Positions 16,872 to 24,421 of a DNA stretch of 33,477 bases are shown piece by piece (within the stretch, counting starts at the first letter, position 1; every line of letters starts with the position of its first letter). The stretch covers positions 1-33,477 of the forward strand of contig JACRJZ010000020.1 of the NCBI GenBank assembly GCA_016219875.1, read 5' to 3'. The stretch is from Verrucomicrobiota bacterium. Its GTDB lineage: Bacteria > Verrucomicrobiota > Verrucomicrobiia > Limisphaerales > JACRJZ01. The notes beneath the pieces are model-generated. The model ran no database searches and was not told the DNA's origin. It saw nothing but the letters and a program-made list of their open reading frames with translations. A program made the position numbers and the translations under genes.

Positions 16872-17666
16872 TCACTTCACCGGCCGGTACTGCGCCTTGG
16901 CCGTGGGCATGAGGGCCTTCAAGTCGGCGATGCGCCTTTCGTCCAGCGGGTGTGTGCGCAAGAACCACAAGCCTTGTCCGCCGCCGTGCTGCTGGTTGAA
17001 CGCGGCGAAGCGTTGCCAGAACGCCACCGCCTGCTCAGGGTCGTAGCCCGCCCGCGCCATGTAGAGCAGGCCGATGTGGTCCGCGTCCGACTCCTGCGCG
17101 CGGCTGTGCGGCAGTTCGCGGCCGAGTTTGGCGCCGGCGCCATAGACGGTCATCATGAGCGACTGATACTTGGAGCCTCCGCTCGCCGAGCCGAGGGCCT
17201 GGCCGCCGAGGTTCATCAACGTGGCTTCGCTCATCCGGTTCGCGCCGTGCCGCGCCACCGCATGGGCCACTTCATGTCCGATGACGGTGGCCAGGCCGGC
17301 TTCGTCCTTGGTGATCGGCAGGATGCCCGTATAGACGCCGACCTTTCCGCCCGGCAGGCAGAAAGCGTTGGCCTCCTGGCTCTCGAACAGCACGAACTCC
17401 CATTGCGCGTTGGGCAGTTGGGCGACGGCGGCGATGCGGCTGCCGACCCGTTGCAACACGGCGTTGGCGCCGGCGTTCTTGCTGATGGGCACCTCTTTCT
17501 TCGTCTGCTCAAAGGCGCTCAGGCCGAGCTGCATTTCCTGGCCTGGACTCATGAAGTTGAGCTGGCTGCGTCCGGTTTCGGGAACGGTTTCACAACCGGA
17601 AAGGAACACCAGTGAAACGCCGGCCATGACCAGCCAGCCCGACCGCGAGCGAAGAATCCGTTTCAT
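16872..17666 (-). CDS. M48-family metallopeptidase, lipoprotein
   Basis: A 264-residue minus-strand protein with a lipoprotein signal (LVMAGVSLVFLSGC). It carries the gluzincin motif HEVAH at about 131-135 and the third-ligand motif ESDADHIGLLYMARAGYDP, both standard for M48 peptidases of the LoiP/BepA periplasmic type. The C-terminus (FLRTHPLDERRIADLKALMP) is typical as well. The expected role is quality control of outer-membrane proteins. The start was placed at ATG 17666, which begins the signal peptide; the open frame extends 30 codons further without coding sense. It diverges from the TPR peptidase gene across about 108 bp, which must hold both promoters, although I could not identify -35/-10 pairs with confidence. 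Confidence 0.92.
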   Translation of the reverse strand: MKRILRSRSGWLVMAGVSLVFLSGCETVPETGRSQLNFMSPGQEMQLGLSAFEQTKKEVPISKNAGANAVLQRVGSRIAAVAQLPNAQWEFVLFESQEANAFCLPGGKVGVYTGILPITKDEAGLATVIGHEVAHAVARHGANRMSEATLMNLGGQALGSASGGSKYQSLMMTVYGAGAKLGRELPHSRAQESDADHIGLLYMARAGYDPEQAVAFWQRFAAFNQQHGGGQGLWFLRTHPLDERRIADLKALMPTAKAQYRPVK

Positions 17667-17774
17667 CGGCGGAGAAGAAAGCACGGGCGCGGCGAGCAGA
17701 CAAGTGTTGAACTGGATCTCGGAGAATGTCATCCCGCCGATTGCCAACGACGCCAACCGCGTCTAGCCTACGCC

Positions 17775-20387
17775 ATGCGTTGCCCCCATTGGGTTTCCGG
17801 TTGCACGCCGTTCGCCGCGAGGCGGAACTGGAGGGCGGGGGTGTTTCTCGGTGCTTTCGTGCTGGCGGCGATGCCCCTTTGCGCCGCCGAAATCGAGGAG
17901 GCCCGCGCCCTGTTTCTCTCCGGCCGATACCAGGAATGTGTCGCGACCGCCGCAGCGGAATTCAAGCAGCGCTCCTATTCCGAGCAATGGCGCCTGATGC
18001 TGGTCGAGGGCTTGTGGACCGTGGGCCGCTACACCGAAGCGCGCGCCGTCATCACCAACGCGCTGGCCCAGGAAACCTCCAGCATCCGGCTGCGGTTGCT
18101 GGCCCGCGACGTGTTCAGGAGCACCGGCGAAGTCTCCAGAGCCGATGACATGGTTCGGGAGATCATCGAACTGGTGCTGTCGCGGCCCTGGGCGTATCGC
18201 GATGGCCCTGACCTTGTGGTCGCAGGCCGGGCCGCGCTGCTCATTGGCCGGGATCCCAAGTATGTCATGGACCGGATCTACGCCCTGGCCAAGAAGGCGG
18301 AGGGCAGCCAGCGCGAAGTCTATCTGGCCACCGGCGATCTCGCGTTGGAGAAACATGATTTTGCGCTGGCGGCGAAGGCGTTTCAGGAAGGGCTGAAAAA
18401 GCTTCCGAACGATCCTGATCTGCACTTCGGGCTGTCCCGTGCCTACGCGCCCAGCGAACCGGCGCTCATGCTCGCGTCGCTGGAAGCCGCCTTGAAGCTC
18501 AATAGCAATCACGTCGCCAGCCTGCTGCTGCTGGCCGATCACCTGATCGACGCGGAAGACTACGCGGGCGCCGAGAAGCTCCTGGGGCAGGCGCGCGCGG
18601 TCAATCCGTGGCACCCGGAAGCGTGGGCGTATCGCGCCGTGATTGCGCATCTGCAAAACCAGCCGCCGAACGAACAAACCGCGCGGCAAACGGCGCTGAA
18701 GTTCTGTACGAACAATCCCGCGGTGCCGCATCTCATCGGCCTCAAGCTGTCGCAGAAATACCGCTTCGCCGAAGGCGCGGCGCTCCAGCGGGAGGCGCTC
18801 AAGTTCGACCGGAGATTTCTCCCGGCCAAAGCGCAACTCGCGCAGGACCTGCTCCGCCTCGGCGACGAAGCCGAAGGCTGGCGGCTGGCAGAGGAAGTCC
18901 ACGACGCCGACGGCTACGACGTGAACGCGCTGAATCTCGTCACGCTCCGCGACACGATGGCGAAGTACCGCACTCTGACCAACGAGCATTTCGTCTTGCG
19001 CATGAGCCCGCACGAGGCGGCGCTTTACGGAGCGCAGGCGTTGAAGCTGCTGGAGACGGCGCGCGGCCGGCTGTCGGCGAAGTACGGCCTCGAACTGACC
19101 CAGCCCGTGCTGATCGAGGTGTTCGCGGACCAGAAAGATTTCGCGGTGCGGACGTTTGGGATGCCGGAGAACCACGGCTTCCTCGGTGTCTGTTTCGGGC
19201 CGGTCGTCACGGCGAACAGCCCGGCCTCGCGCCCCGGCCACCATTTCAACTGGCAGGCGGTGCTGTGGCACGAGTTCACTCACGTGGTCACGCTGCACCT
19301 CACGCGCAACAAAATGCCGCGCTGGCTGAGCGAGGGCATTTCCGTCTATGAGGAGCGGCAGGCGAATCCCACCTGGGGCGAGCGCCTCAACCCGCGCTAC
19401 CGCGAGATGGTCCTGGGCGACGAGTTGACGCCGGTCTCGAAGCTCAGCGGCGCGTTTCTGACGCCGCGCTCCGAGTTGCACCTGCAATTCGCCTACTACC
19501 AGTCGTCGCTCGTGGTCCAGTTTCTCGTCGAGCGATTCGGCTTTGGGAAGCTGAAAGCGATCCTGCGCCAACTCGGCGAAGGCGCGGAGATCAACCAGGT
19601 CATCGCGCAGCACACCGCGCCGATGGCCACGCTGGAAACAGAGTTCACCGCTTACGCGCAGCGGATCGCCCAGCAGATGGCGCCCGGACTCGACTTCGAG
19701 AAGCCCGGGCTCAAGGCGCGCCGCGCGGAAGCGTCCGAGGAGTCCTGGGAGGAGTGGGCGAAAGCGCGGCCCACGAACTTCTGGGTGCTGACGCGGCAGG
19801 CAAAGGAGTTGGTGGACGAGAAGAAATGGGCCGAAGCCAGGCCGGTGCTGGAGAAATTGATGTCGCTCTATCCCGGTGACACAGGACCGGACAGCGCCTG
19901 CGCGCTGCTGGCCGAAGCGCATCGCGCCCTGGGCGAAACCAACGCGGAGCGGCAGGTGCTGGCGCAATTGGCCGCGCGCGACAGCGATGCCTTGGACGCT
20001 TATCAGCGGCTGATGGAACTGTGCGCCAGCACGGGTGATTGGCCGTCGGTCGTGCAGAGCGCGCGGAGCTACCTGGCGGTAAATCCTCTCGTGGCGCTGC
20101 CGTATCGGTTTCTCGCCGAGGCCAGCGAAGCGCTGGGCCAACTCCAGGCCGCGATCAACGCGCGCCGTGCGCTGCTGCAGCTTGATCAACCGAATCCGGC
20201 GGAGGCGCATTTCAACCTGGCGCGGCTGCTGCATCGCATGGGGGATCCCACGGCGCGCCGGCACGTTCTGCAAGCGTTGGAGGAAGCCCCGCGGTATCGC
20301 GCCGCGCTCCGGCTGTTGCTGGAGATGAACAGCAATGCACCGCCGCGTGAGGCCCGCGTGTCAGCCACCGGGGAAGCCCAGCCATGA
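17775..20387 (+). CDS. TPR protein with peptidase MA-like HExxH domain
   Basis: An 870-residue protein with a signal-anchor at about 18-38 (WRAGVFLGAFVLAAMPLCAAE). Residues about 40-390 are TPR-type helical repeats (ARALFLSGRYQECVATAA, AKAFQEGLKKLPNDPDLH, AEKLLGQARAVNPWHPEAWA). The middle holds a gluzincin peptidase domain: HEFTH at 499-503 followed by PRWLSEGISVYEE, the pattern of the peptidase MA-like family. More TPR-like repeats make up the C-terminus (EKLMSLYPGDTG, ALGQLQAAINARRALLQLDQ). All visible zinc ligands and the catalytic Glu are intact, so it could be active. The gene ends in an ATGA overlap with the first DUF4159 gene and is probably the first of the large operon. It could process or sense envelope proteins handled by the MoxR/VWA genes; that is inference. 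Confidence 0.88.
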   Translation: MRCPHWVSGCTPFAARRNWRAGVFLGAFVLAAMPLCAAEIEEARALFLSGRYQECVATAAAEFKQRSYSEQWRLMLVEGLWTVGRYTEARAVITNALAQETSSIRLRLLARDVFRSTGEVSRADDMVREIIELVLSRPWAYRDGPDLVVAGRAALLIGRDPKYVMDRIYALAKKAEGSQREVYLATGDLALEKHDFALAAKAFQEGLKKLPNDPDLHFGLSRAYAPSEPALMLASLEAALKLNSNHVASLLLLADHLIDAEDYAGAEKLLGQARAVNPWHPEAWAYRAVIAHLQNQPPNEQTARQTALKFCTNNPAVPHLIGLKLSQKYRFAEGAALQREALKFDRRFLPAKAQLAQDLLRLGDEAEGWRLAEEVHDADGYDVNALNLVTLRDTMAKYRTLTNEHFVLRMSPHEAALYGAQALKLLETARGRLSAKYGLELTQPVLIEVFADQKDFAVRTFGMPENHGFLGVCFGPVVTANSPASRPGHHFNWQAVLWHEFTHVVTLHLTRNKMPRWLSEGISVYEERQANPTWGERLNPRYREMVLGDELTPVSKLSGAFLTPRSELHLQFAYYQSSLVVQFLVERFGFGKLKAILRQLGEGAEINQVIAQHTAPMATLETEFTAYAQRIAQQMAPGLDFEKPGLKARRAEASEESWEEWAKARPTNFWVLTRQAKELVDEKKWAEARPVLEKLMSLYPGDTGPDSACALLAEAHRALGETNAERQVLAQLAARDSDALDAYQRLMELCASTGDWPSVVQSARSYLAVNPLVALPYRFLAEASEALGQLQAAINARRALLQLDQPNPAEAHFNLARLLHRMGDPTARRHVLQALEEAPRYRAALRLLLEMNSNAPPREARVSATGEAQP

Positions 20388-21250
20388 ACCGGCTGAAGCT
20401 CATTCTTTTGTTCCTGCTGCTCGCCGCGGGTGTTGCCCTCGCTCAGCGCTATCGCGGTTGGGCTGGCGGTGACCCTGTTTATCCCGAATATGAAACCGCC
20501 GTTACGGCACGGGAGGCGCCTTCGCACAGCACGGACATACCCAATTGGACCAACCATCCCGCGTTCGACAAAGACGCATTTACCTTCGCCCGCCTGCGCT
20601 ATACGCGCCTGGAAAATGTGCGTGCCGGCTGGTGGCATTCGGATTTTCCCGACAGCGATCTGAACCTGTCGTTCCGCCTACAACAGGTCACGTCCTTGAA
20701 GGCGAATCCGGACGGTCGTGTCGTGAACATCACCGACAAGGAACTGGCGGATTATCCCTGGGTCTATATGGTCGAACCGGGAGGCCTTACCCTGACCAAG
20801 GAGGAAGTCACCACCCTGCGAAAGTATCTGCTCAACGGCGGCTTCCTCATGGCGGATGATTTTTGGGGTGAGCGGCAATGGGACAATTTCGAGCGCGAGT
20901 TCAAACGCGTCTTTCCCGAACGCGCCTTCACCGAACTGCCAATGGAGCACGCGATCTTCCACTGTGTATTCGACTTCAAAGGGCGGAAGAACAGCCTCCA
21001 AACGCCGAACGTGCTCACCGCCCAGCGCGGCATCAGCTACGAGACGCACGATGGCGAGGACTGCGCCGAGTTGCACGTGCGCGCGATCCTTGACGACAAG
21101 GGCCGCATCATGGTCCTCGCCACGCACAACTGCGACAACGGCGACGGTTGGGAGCGCGAGGGCGAAGACGACCGGTTCTTCCACGAGTTCTGCGAGAAGC
21201 GCGCCTATCCGCTGGCGATCAACATCCTCTATTACGCGATGACGCACTGA
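20384..21250 (+). CDS. DUF4159 protein, first copy
   Basis: A 288-residue exported protein with a clean signal peptide (LKLILLFLLLAAGVALAQ). Typical DUF4159 phrases are DLNLSFRLQQVTSLKANPDG, VYMVEPGGLTL, YLLNGGFLMADDFWGE and the terminal YPLAINILYYAMTH. In other bacteria DUF4159 is often attached to the C-terminus of BatA-type proteins, and it looks like a class I glutamine-amidotransferase fold without catalytic Cys. Here it is a separate, secreted protein, coupled to the peptidase gene before it and abutting its own paralogue (TGA at 21248, ATG at 21251). Function unknown; a ligand- or partner-binding role is guessed. Confidence 0.88.
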   Translation: MNRLKLILLFLLLAAGVALAQRYRGWAGGDPVYPEYETAVTAREAPSHSTDIPNWTNHPAFDKDAFTFARLRYTRLENVRAGWWHSDFPDSDLNLSFRLQQVTSLKANPDGRVVNITDKELADYPWVYMVEPGGLTLTKEEVTTLRKYLLNGGFLMADDFWGERQWDNFEREFKRVFPERAFTELPMEHAIFHCVFDFKGRKNSLQTPNVLTAQRGISYETHDGEDCAELHVRAILDDKGRIMVLATHNCDNGDGWEREGEDDRFFHEFCEKRAYPLAINILYYAMTH

Positions 21251-22240
21251 ATGAACGCCCGCCGGAACATCAAATCTGCCGTGCCAAGGCGTCTGCTCCT
21301 CATGGAGCGGGTAGCAGCCGACGTAAGGAGGCTCACTCTCTTCCAAGTGAAGGTCAGAGCCTCCTCACGTCGGCTGCTACGTTTTAGGCCTTGGCTCGGG
21401 TTTGGCTGCCTTGTTGCCGTTTGGGTGCTTCTGACCACTGCCGCCCTGGCCCAGCGCCGCTGGTGGCGCGGCGGGGATTACGAGGACGCGCGCACGCCGC
21501 GCGAGCTCGCCCAGCACAGCACCGAGACGCCGAATTGGACCAACGCGGCCGGTTTCGAAAAGGACCAGTTCACCTTCGTCCGCATTCGCCGCGAACGCTC
21601 GCCCTACAGCCGCGGCGGGCCTTGGACGACCGACACGCCGGACAGCGACCTCAACATCTCCTATCGCCTCCAGCAGATGACCTCGATGAAGGTCGATCCC
21701 AACGGGCTGTTCCTGAATCTGACCGACAAGGAACTGCTGGACTTCCCCTTCATCTACATGGTGGAGCCGGGCAGCCTCTATCTTTCCTTCACCGAAGCGA
21801 AGGCGCTGCGGACCTACCTGCTCAACGGCGGCTTTCTCTGGCTGGACGATTTCTGGGGCGAAGCGGAATGGGAAGGCATGGCCGACCAGTTAAAGAAAGT
21901 TTTCCCCGACCGCGACTTCGTGGAGTTGCCGCTGAACCATCCGCTCTACCACTGCGTTTTTGACATCAAGTCCAAGGGGCAGGTGCCCAACGTCGAACTT
22001 GGCACCCGAAGTCAATTCGATCCGGACCACCGCACTTCGGAGCGTTTCGACGCCGACGAAGTCCACCATCGCGCGATCTTCGACGACAAGGGTCGCCTCA
22101 TGGTCCTCGCCACCCACAACACCGACAACGGCGACGGCTGGGAGTGGGAAGGGGACAACCATTATTACTTCGCCGAGTTTGCGGAAAAAATCGCCTATCC
22201 GCTGGCGATCAACGTCCTGTTTTACGTCATGACACACTGA
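21251..22240 (+). CDS. DUF4159 protein, second copy, with repeat-derived N-terminus
   Basis: A 329-residue paralogue of the preceding protein. Shared blocks are DSDLNxSxRLQQ, YMVEPG, YLLNGGFL, DDFWGE, HCVFD, DDKGRxMVLATHNxDNGDGWE and EKxAYPLAIN. It differs mainly at the N-terminus: before the signal core (WLGFGCLVAVWVLLTTAALA) lie about 45 extra residues, of which roughly 21-44 are the translation of a palindromic repeat (21311-21380). Translation may begin at ATG 21251 straight after the upstream stop, at ATG 21302, or at GTG 21347 in the repeat loop, which would leave a 35-residue signal peptide of ordinary size. No Shine-Dalgarno helps decide. It abuts the MoxR gene (TGA then ATG). Confidence 0.87.
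   Translation: MNARRNIKSAVPRRLLLMERVAADVRRLTLFQVKVRASSRRLLRFRPWLGFGCLVAVWVLLTTAALAQRRWWRGGDYEDARTPRELAQHSTETPNWTNAAGFEKDQFTFVRIRRERSPYSRGGPWTTDTPDSDLNISYRLQQMTSMKVDPNGLFLNLTDKELLDFPFIYMVEPGSLYLSFTEAKALRTYLLNGGFLWLDDFWGEAEWEGMADQLKKVFPDRDFVELPLNHPLYHCVFDIKSKGQVPNVELGTRSQFDPDHRTSERFDADEVHHRAIFDDKGRLMVLATHNTDNGDGWEWEGDNHYYFAEFAEKIAYPLAINVLFYVMTH
21311..21380. repeat. Palindromic repeat, family A copy 2, inside a coding region
   Basis: Arms 21311-21334 and 21357-21380 are reverse complements with one mismatch and a 22-nt loop. The arms match the copy at 384-462; the loop does not. It occupies the 5' coding part of the second DUF4159 gene and would place a strong stem in the mRNA near the start of translation. 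Confidence 0.9.
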
Positions 22241-23281
22241 ATGAATACGCTCATTGAAGAACCCCCGGTGGTCGCGGCGAAGCCCGCCCGCCAAGCCGAA
22301 CGCGAAACCGTCGAGCGCCTCGTCGCCGGGCGGACGAAAATCGAAACCGAACTGGCCAAGGTCATCGTCGGCCAGAAGGACGTGATCGAGCAAATCCTGA
22401 TCGCGCTCTTCGCCGGCGGGCATTGCCTCATCACCGGCGCGCCCGGCTTGGCCAAGACGCTGCTCGTGAAATCCATCGCCCGGATTTTCCACCTCAAGTT
22501 CCAGCGCATCCAGTTCACGCCGGACCTCATGCCCGCCGACATCACGGGCACGGAAATTCTCCAAGATTCCGCGGACGGCCGGCAGATGAAGTTTGTGCGC
22601 GGGCCGATCTTCGCCAACATGATCCTGGCCGATGAAATCAACCGTACCCCGCCCAAGACGCAGGCCGCCTTGCTCGAAGCCATGCAGGAGCACCAAGTTA
22701 CCGCCGCCGGCGTGCGCCACGCGCTGGAGGAGCCGTTCTTCGTCCTCGCTACGCAGAACCCCATCGAGATGGAAGGCACCTATCCGCTGCCCGAGGCGCA
22801 GCTCGACCGCTTCATGTTCAATGTGGTGATGGACTACCTGCCGGAGGACGACGAAGTCGCGGTCGTCACGCGCACCACGGCGGACCCGCCGGCGGCCATA
22901 GAATCGCTTTTCGACCACGCCGAGGTGCTGCGCTTCCACGACATCGTGCGGTTGGTGCCGATCGCGGAAGAAATCGTGCGCTACGCCGTGAAACTGGCCG
23001 CCGCCTCACGACCTCATCAATCCGCCTCGCCGGACTTCATCAACAACTGGGTAAGCTGGGGCGCCGGCACGCGCGCCGGGCAGTTCCTCGTGCTCGGTGC
23101 GAAGGCGCGCGCGCTGCTGCAAAACCGCGCGCACGTCACCGTGGGCGATATCCAAGCGCTGGCCCATCCCACGTTGCGCCATCGCATCCTGCTCAACTAT
23201 CGCGCGGAAGCGGAAGGCGTGCGCGTGGAGGACGTGATCAAGAAACTGGTCGAGACGATCAAGCCGCCTGTGGGAACATGA
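22241..23281 (+). CDS. MoxR-family AAA+ ATPase
   Basis: A 346-residue ATPase. The Walker A motif is GAPGLAKT (66-73), Walker B is ILADEIN (D131, E132) and the sensor region is ATQNPIEMEGTYPLPEAQLDRF, the usual MoxR pattern. The C-terminal lid ends with HPTLRHRILLNYRAEAEG, also typical. The gene abuts the second DUF4159 gene and overlaps DUF58 by four bases (ATGA). MoxR ATPases are thought to act as chaperones on VWA-domain proteins, often for metal insertion or assembly of large complexes, and VWA and DUF58 genes follow directly here. The client in this organism is unknown. Confidence 0.95.
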   Translation: MNTLIEEPPVVAAKPARQAERETVERLVAGRTKIETELAKVIVGQKDVIEQILIALFAGGHCLITGAPGLAKTLLVKSIARIFHLKFQRIQFTPDLMPADITGTEILQDSADGRQMKFVRGPIFANMILADEINRTPPKTQAALLEAMQEHQVTAAGVRHALEEPFFVLATQNPIEMEGTYPLPEAQLDRFMFNVVMDYLPEDDEVAVVTRTTADPPAAIESLFDHAEVLRFHDIVRLVPIAEEIVRYAVKLAAASRPHQSASPDFINNWVSWGAGTRAGQFLVLGAKARALLQNRAHVTVGDIQALAHPTLRHRILLNYRAEAEGVRVEDVIKKLVETIKPPVGT

Positions 23282-24249
23282 CCGCCGCTCCTCCCAGTTC
23301 AGCCCTCCCGCGCGCCGGGCTCATTGATCCGCAAACGCTGATGAGCATCCGCAACCTCGAGTTGCGCGCCCGCGTGGTGGTGGAGGGTTTTTGGAGCGGG
23401 CTGCATCGAAGCCCCTACCACGGCTTCTCCGTTGAGTTCACCGAGTATCGCCAATACACCCCGGGCGACGACCCGCGCTATCTCGACTGGCGCGTCTTCG
23501 CCCGCAGCGACCGCTATTTCCTCAAGCGCTTCGAGGATGAAACCAATCTGCGCTGCCACCTGGTCGCCGACCAGAGCCGGTCGATGTCCTTCAGTTCCTT
23601 GAAATACACCAAAGCCGAATACGCCGCCACGCTGGCCGCGTCGCTCGGTTACTTTCTTCATCTCCAAGGCGACGCCATCGGGCTGCTCACGTTCGACGAG
23701 CGGGTGCGCGACTACCTGCCGCCCCGCCACCGCTTTGGGCATCTGCGCCGGTTGATGCTGTCGCTGGAGAAGCCCGCCGCCGGCCGGGCGACCGACATCA
23801 TTGCGCCGCTCCAGCGCGTGGCGGAGATCGTCCGCAAACGCGGCCTGATCGTGGTGATCTCCGATTTCCTGGCGCCGCTGGATCGTCTGGAGAATGCTCT
23901 GATCCAACTGGCCGCGTGCGGGCACGAGGTGGTCGCGTTCCAAGTCCTCGATCCGGCGGAAGCCACGTTCAAGTTCAACGAACCGGCCGTCTTTGAAGAC
24001 CTGGAAACCGGTCGGACGCTGATGATCGACCCCGGCACCGTCCGGACCGACTACACGCGCCGCCTGGAAGAACACTGCACCGCCGTGCGCGAGATTTGCC
24101 AACGGCTCGGCAACACCTGCTCGCGCCTGACCACCGACCAGCCGCTGGAGTTCGCGCTGTTTGATTTTCTACGCTCCCGCATGCAGCGCGGCAAGGCGGT
24201 CAAGAGAGTCACTCGTCAACACAGCGCTCCTGCTGGCCAGGCCCGATGA
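23278..24249 (+). CDS. DUF58 domain protein
   Basis: A 323-residue soluble protein with the DUF58 signature YRQYTPGDDPRYLDWRVFAR at about 60-79 and a VWA-like fold with a MIDAS-type motif DQSRS (D98, S100, S102). The start overlaps the end of the MoxR gene. DUF58 proteins nearly always follow MoxR and are thought to be its direct partner. The last 20 residues (KAVKRVTRQHSAPAGQAR) are low in sense and run almost to a repeat 33 bp further on, so the C-terminus may have been changed when that repeat entered. Confidence 0.93.
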   Translation: MTAAPPSSALPRAGLIDPQTLMSIRNLELRARVVVEGFWSGLHRSPYHGFSVEFTEYRQYTPGDDPRYLDWRVFARSDRYFLKRFEDETNLRCHLVADQSRSMSFSSLKYTKAEYAATLAASLGYFLHLQGDAIGLLTFDERVRDYLPPRHRFGHLRRLMLSLEKPAAGRATDIIAPLQRVAEIVRKRGLIVVISDFLAPLDRLENALIQLAACGHEVVAFQVLDPAEATFKFNEPAVFEDLETGRTLMIDPGTVRTDYTRRLEEHCTAVREICQRLGNTCSRLTTDQPLEFALFDFLRSRMQRGKAVKRVTRQHSAPAGQAR

Positions 24250-24281
24250 ATACGAATTTGACGCGATCCACGCGAAGCGAC

Positions 24282-24397
24282 GTAGCGCAGACTTTCAGTC
24301 TGCTGTATCGCAGGTTTCCAACCTGCGAACGCCTCGTCTGGAAGGACGCCCAGCCGATTGAAAATCGGCGATACAGCAGATTGGAAATCTGCGCTAC
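24282..24397. repeat. Four-hairpin palindromic repeat, family B copy 1
   Basis: Ends gtagcgcaga and tctgcgctac are inverted. Inside are four 17-nt stem-loops of the form GCnGA(Y/T)T..AATCnGC: 24287-24303, 24310-24326, 24353-24369 and 24376-24392. The second, gcaggtttccaacctgc, is identical to 28528-28544 in the coding copy. The element fills most of the 172-bp gap between the DUF58 and BatA genes; no gene or promoter is otherwise seen there. Confidence 0.92.
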
Positions 24398-24421
24398 GGC
24401 CTGGCGGCACGCCGAACCCTC

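Noticed and set aside
17667..17774. TTGAAC at 17707-17712 as a -35 box for the divergent promoter
   Set aside because: No acceptable -10 element lies 16-18 bp downstream; too weak to report as a promoter.
17763..20273. Open frame of 836 codons on the minus strand opposite the TPR peptidase
   Set aside because: Shadow frame with Arg, Gln and Leu bias; the plus strand has an intact HEFTH peptidase with TPR repeats.
24161..24361. Short plus-strand frame overlapping the repeat after DUF58
   Set aside because: Its C-terminal part is translated repeat (FQSAVSQVSNLR), and the N-terminal part is a shadow of the DUF58 gene.
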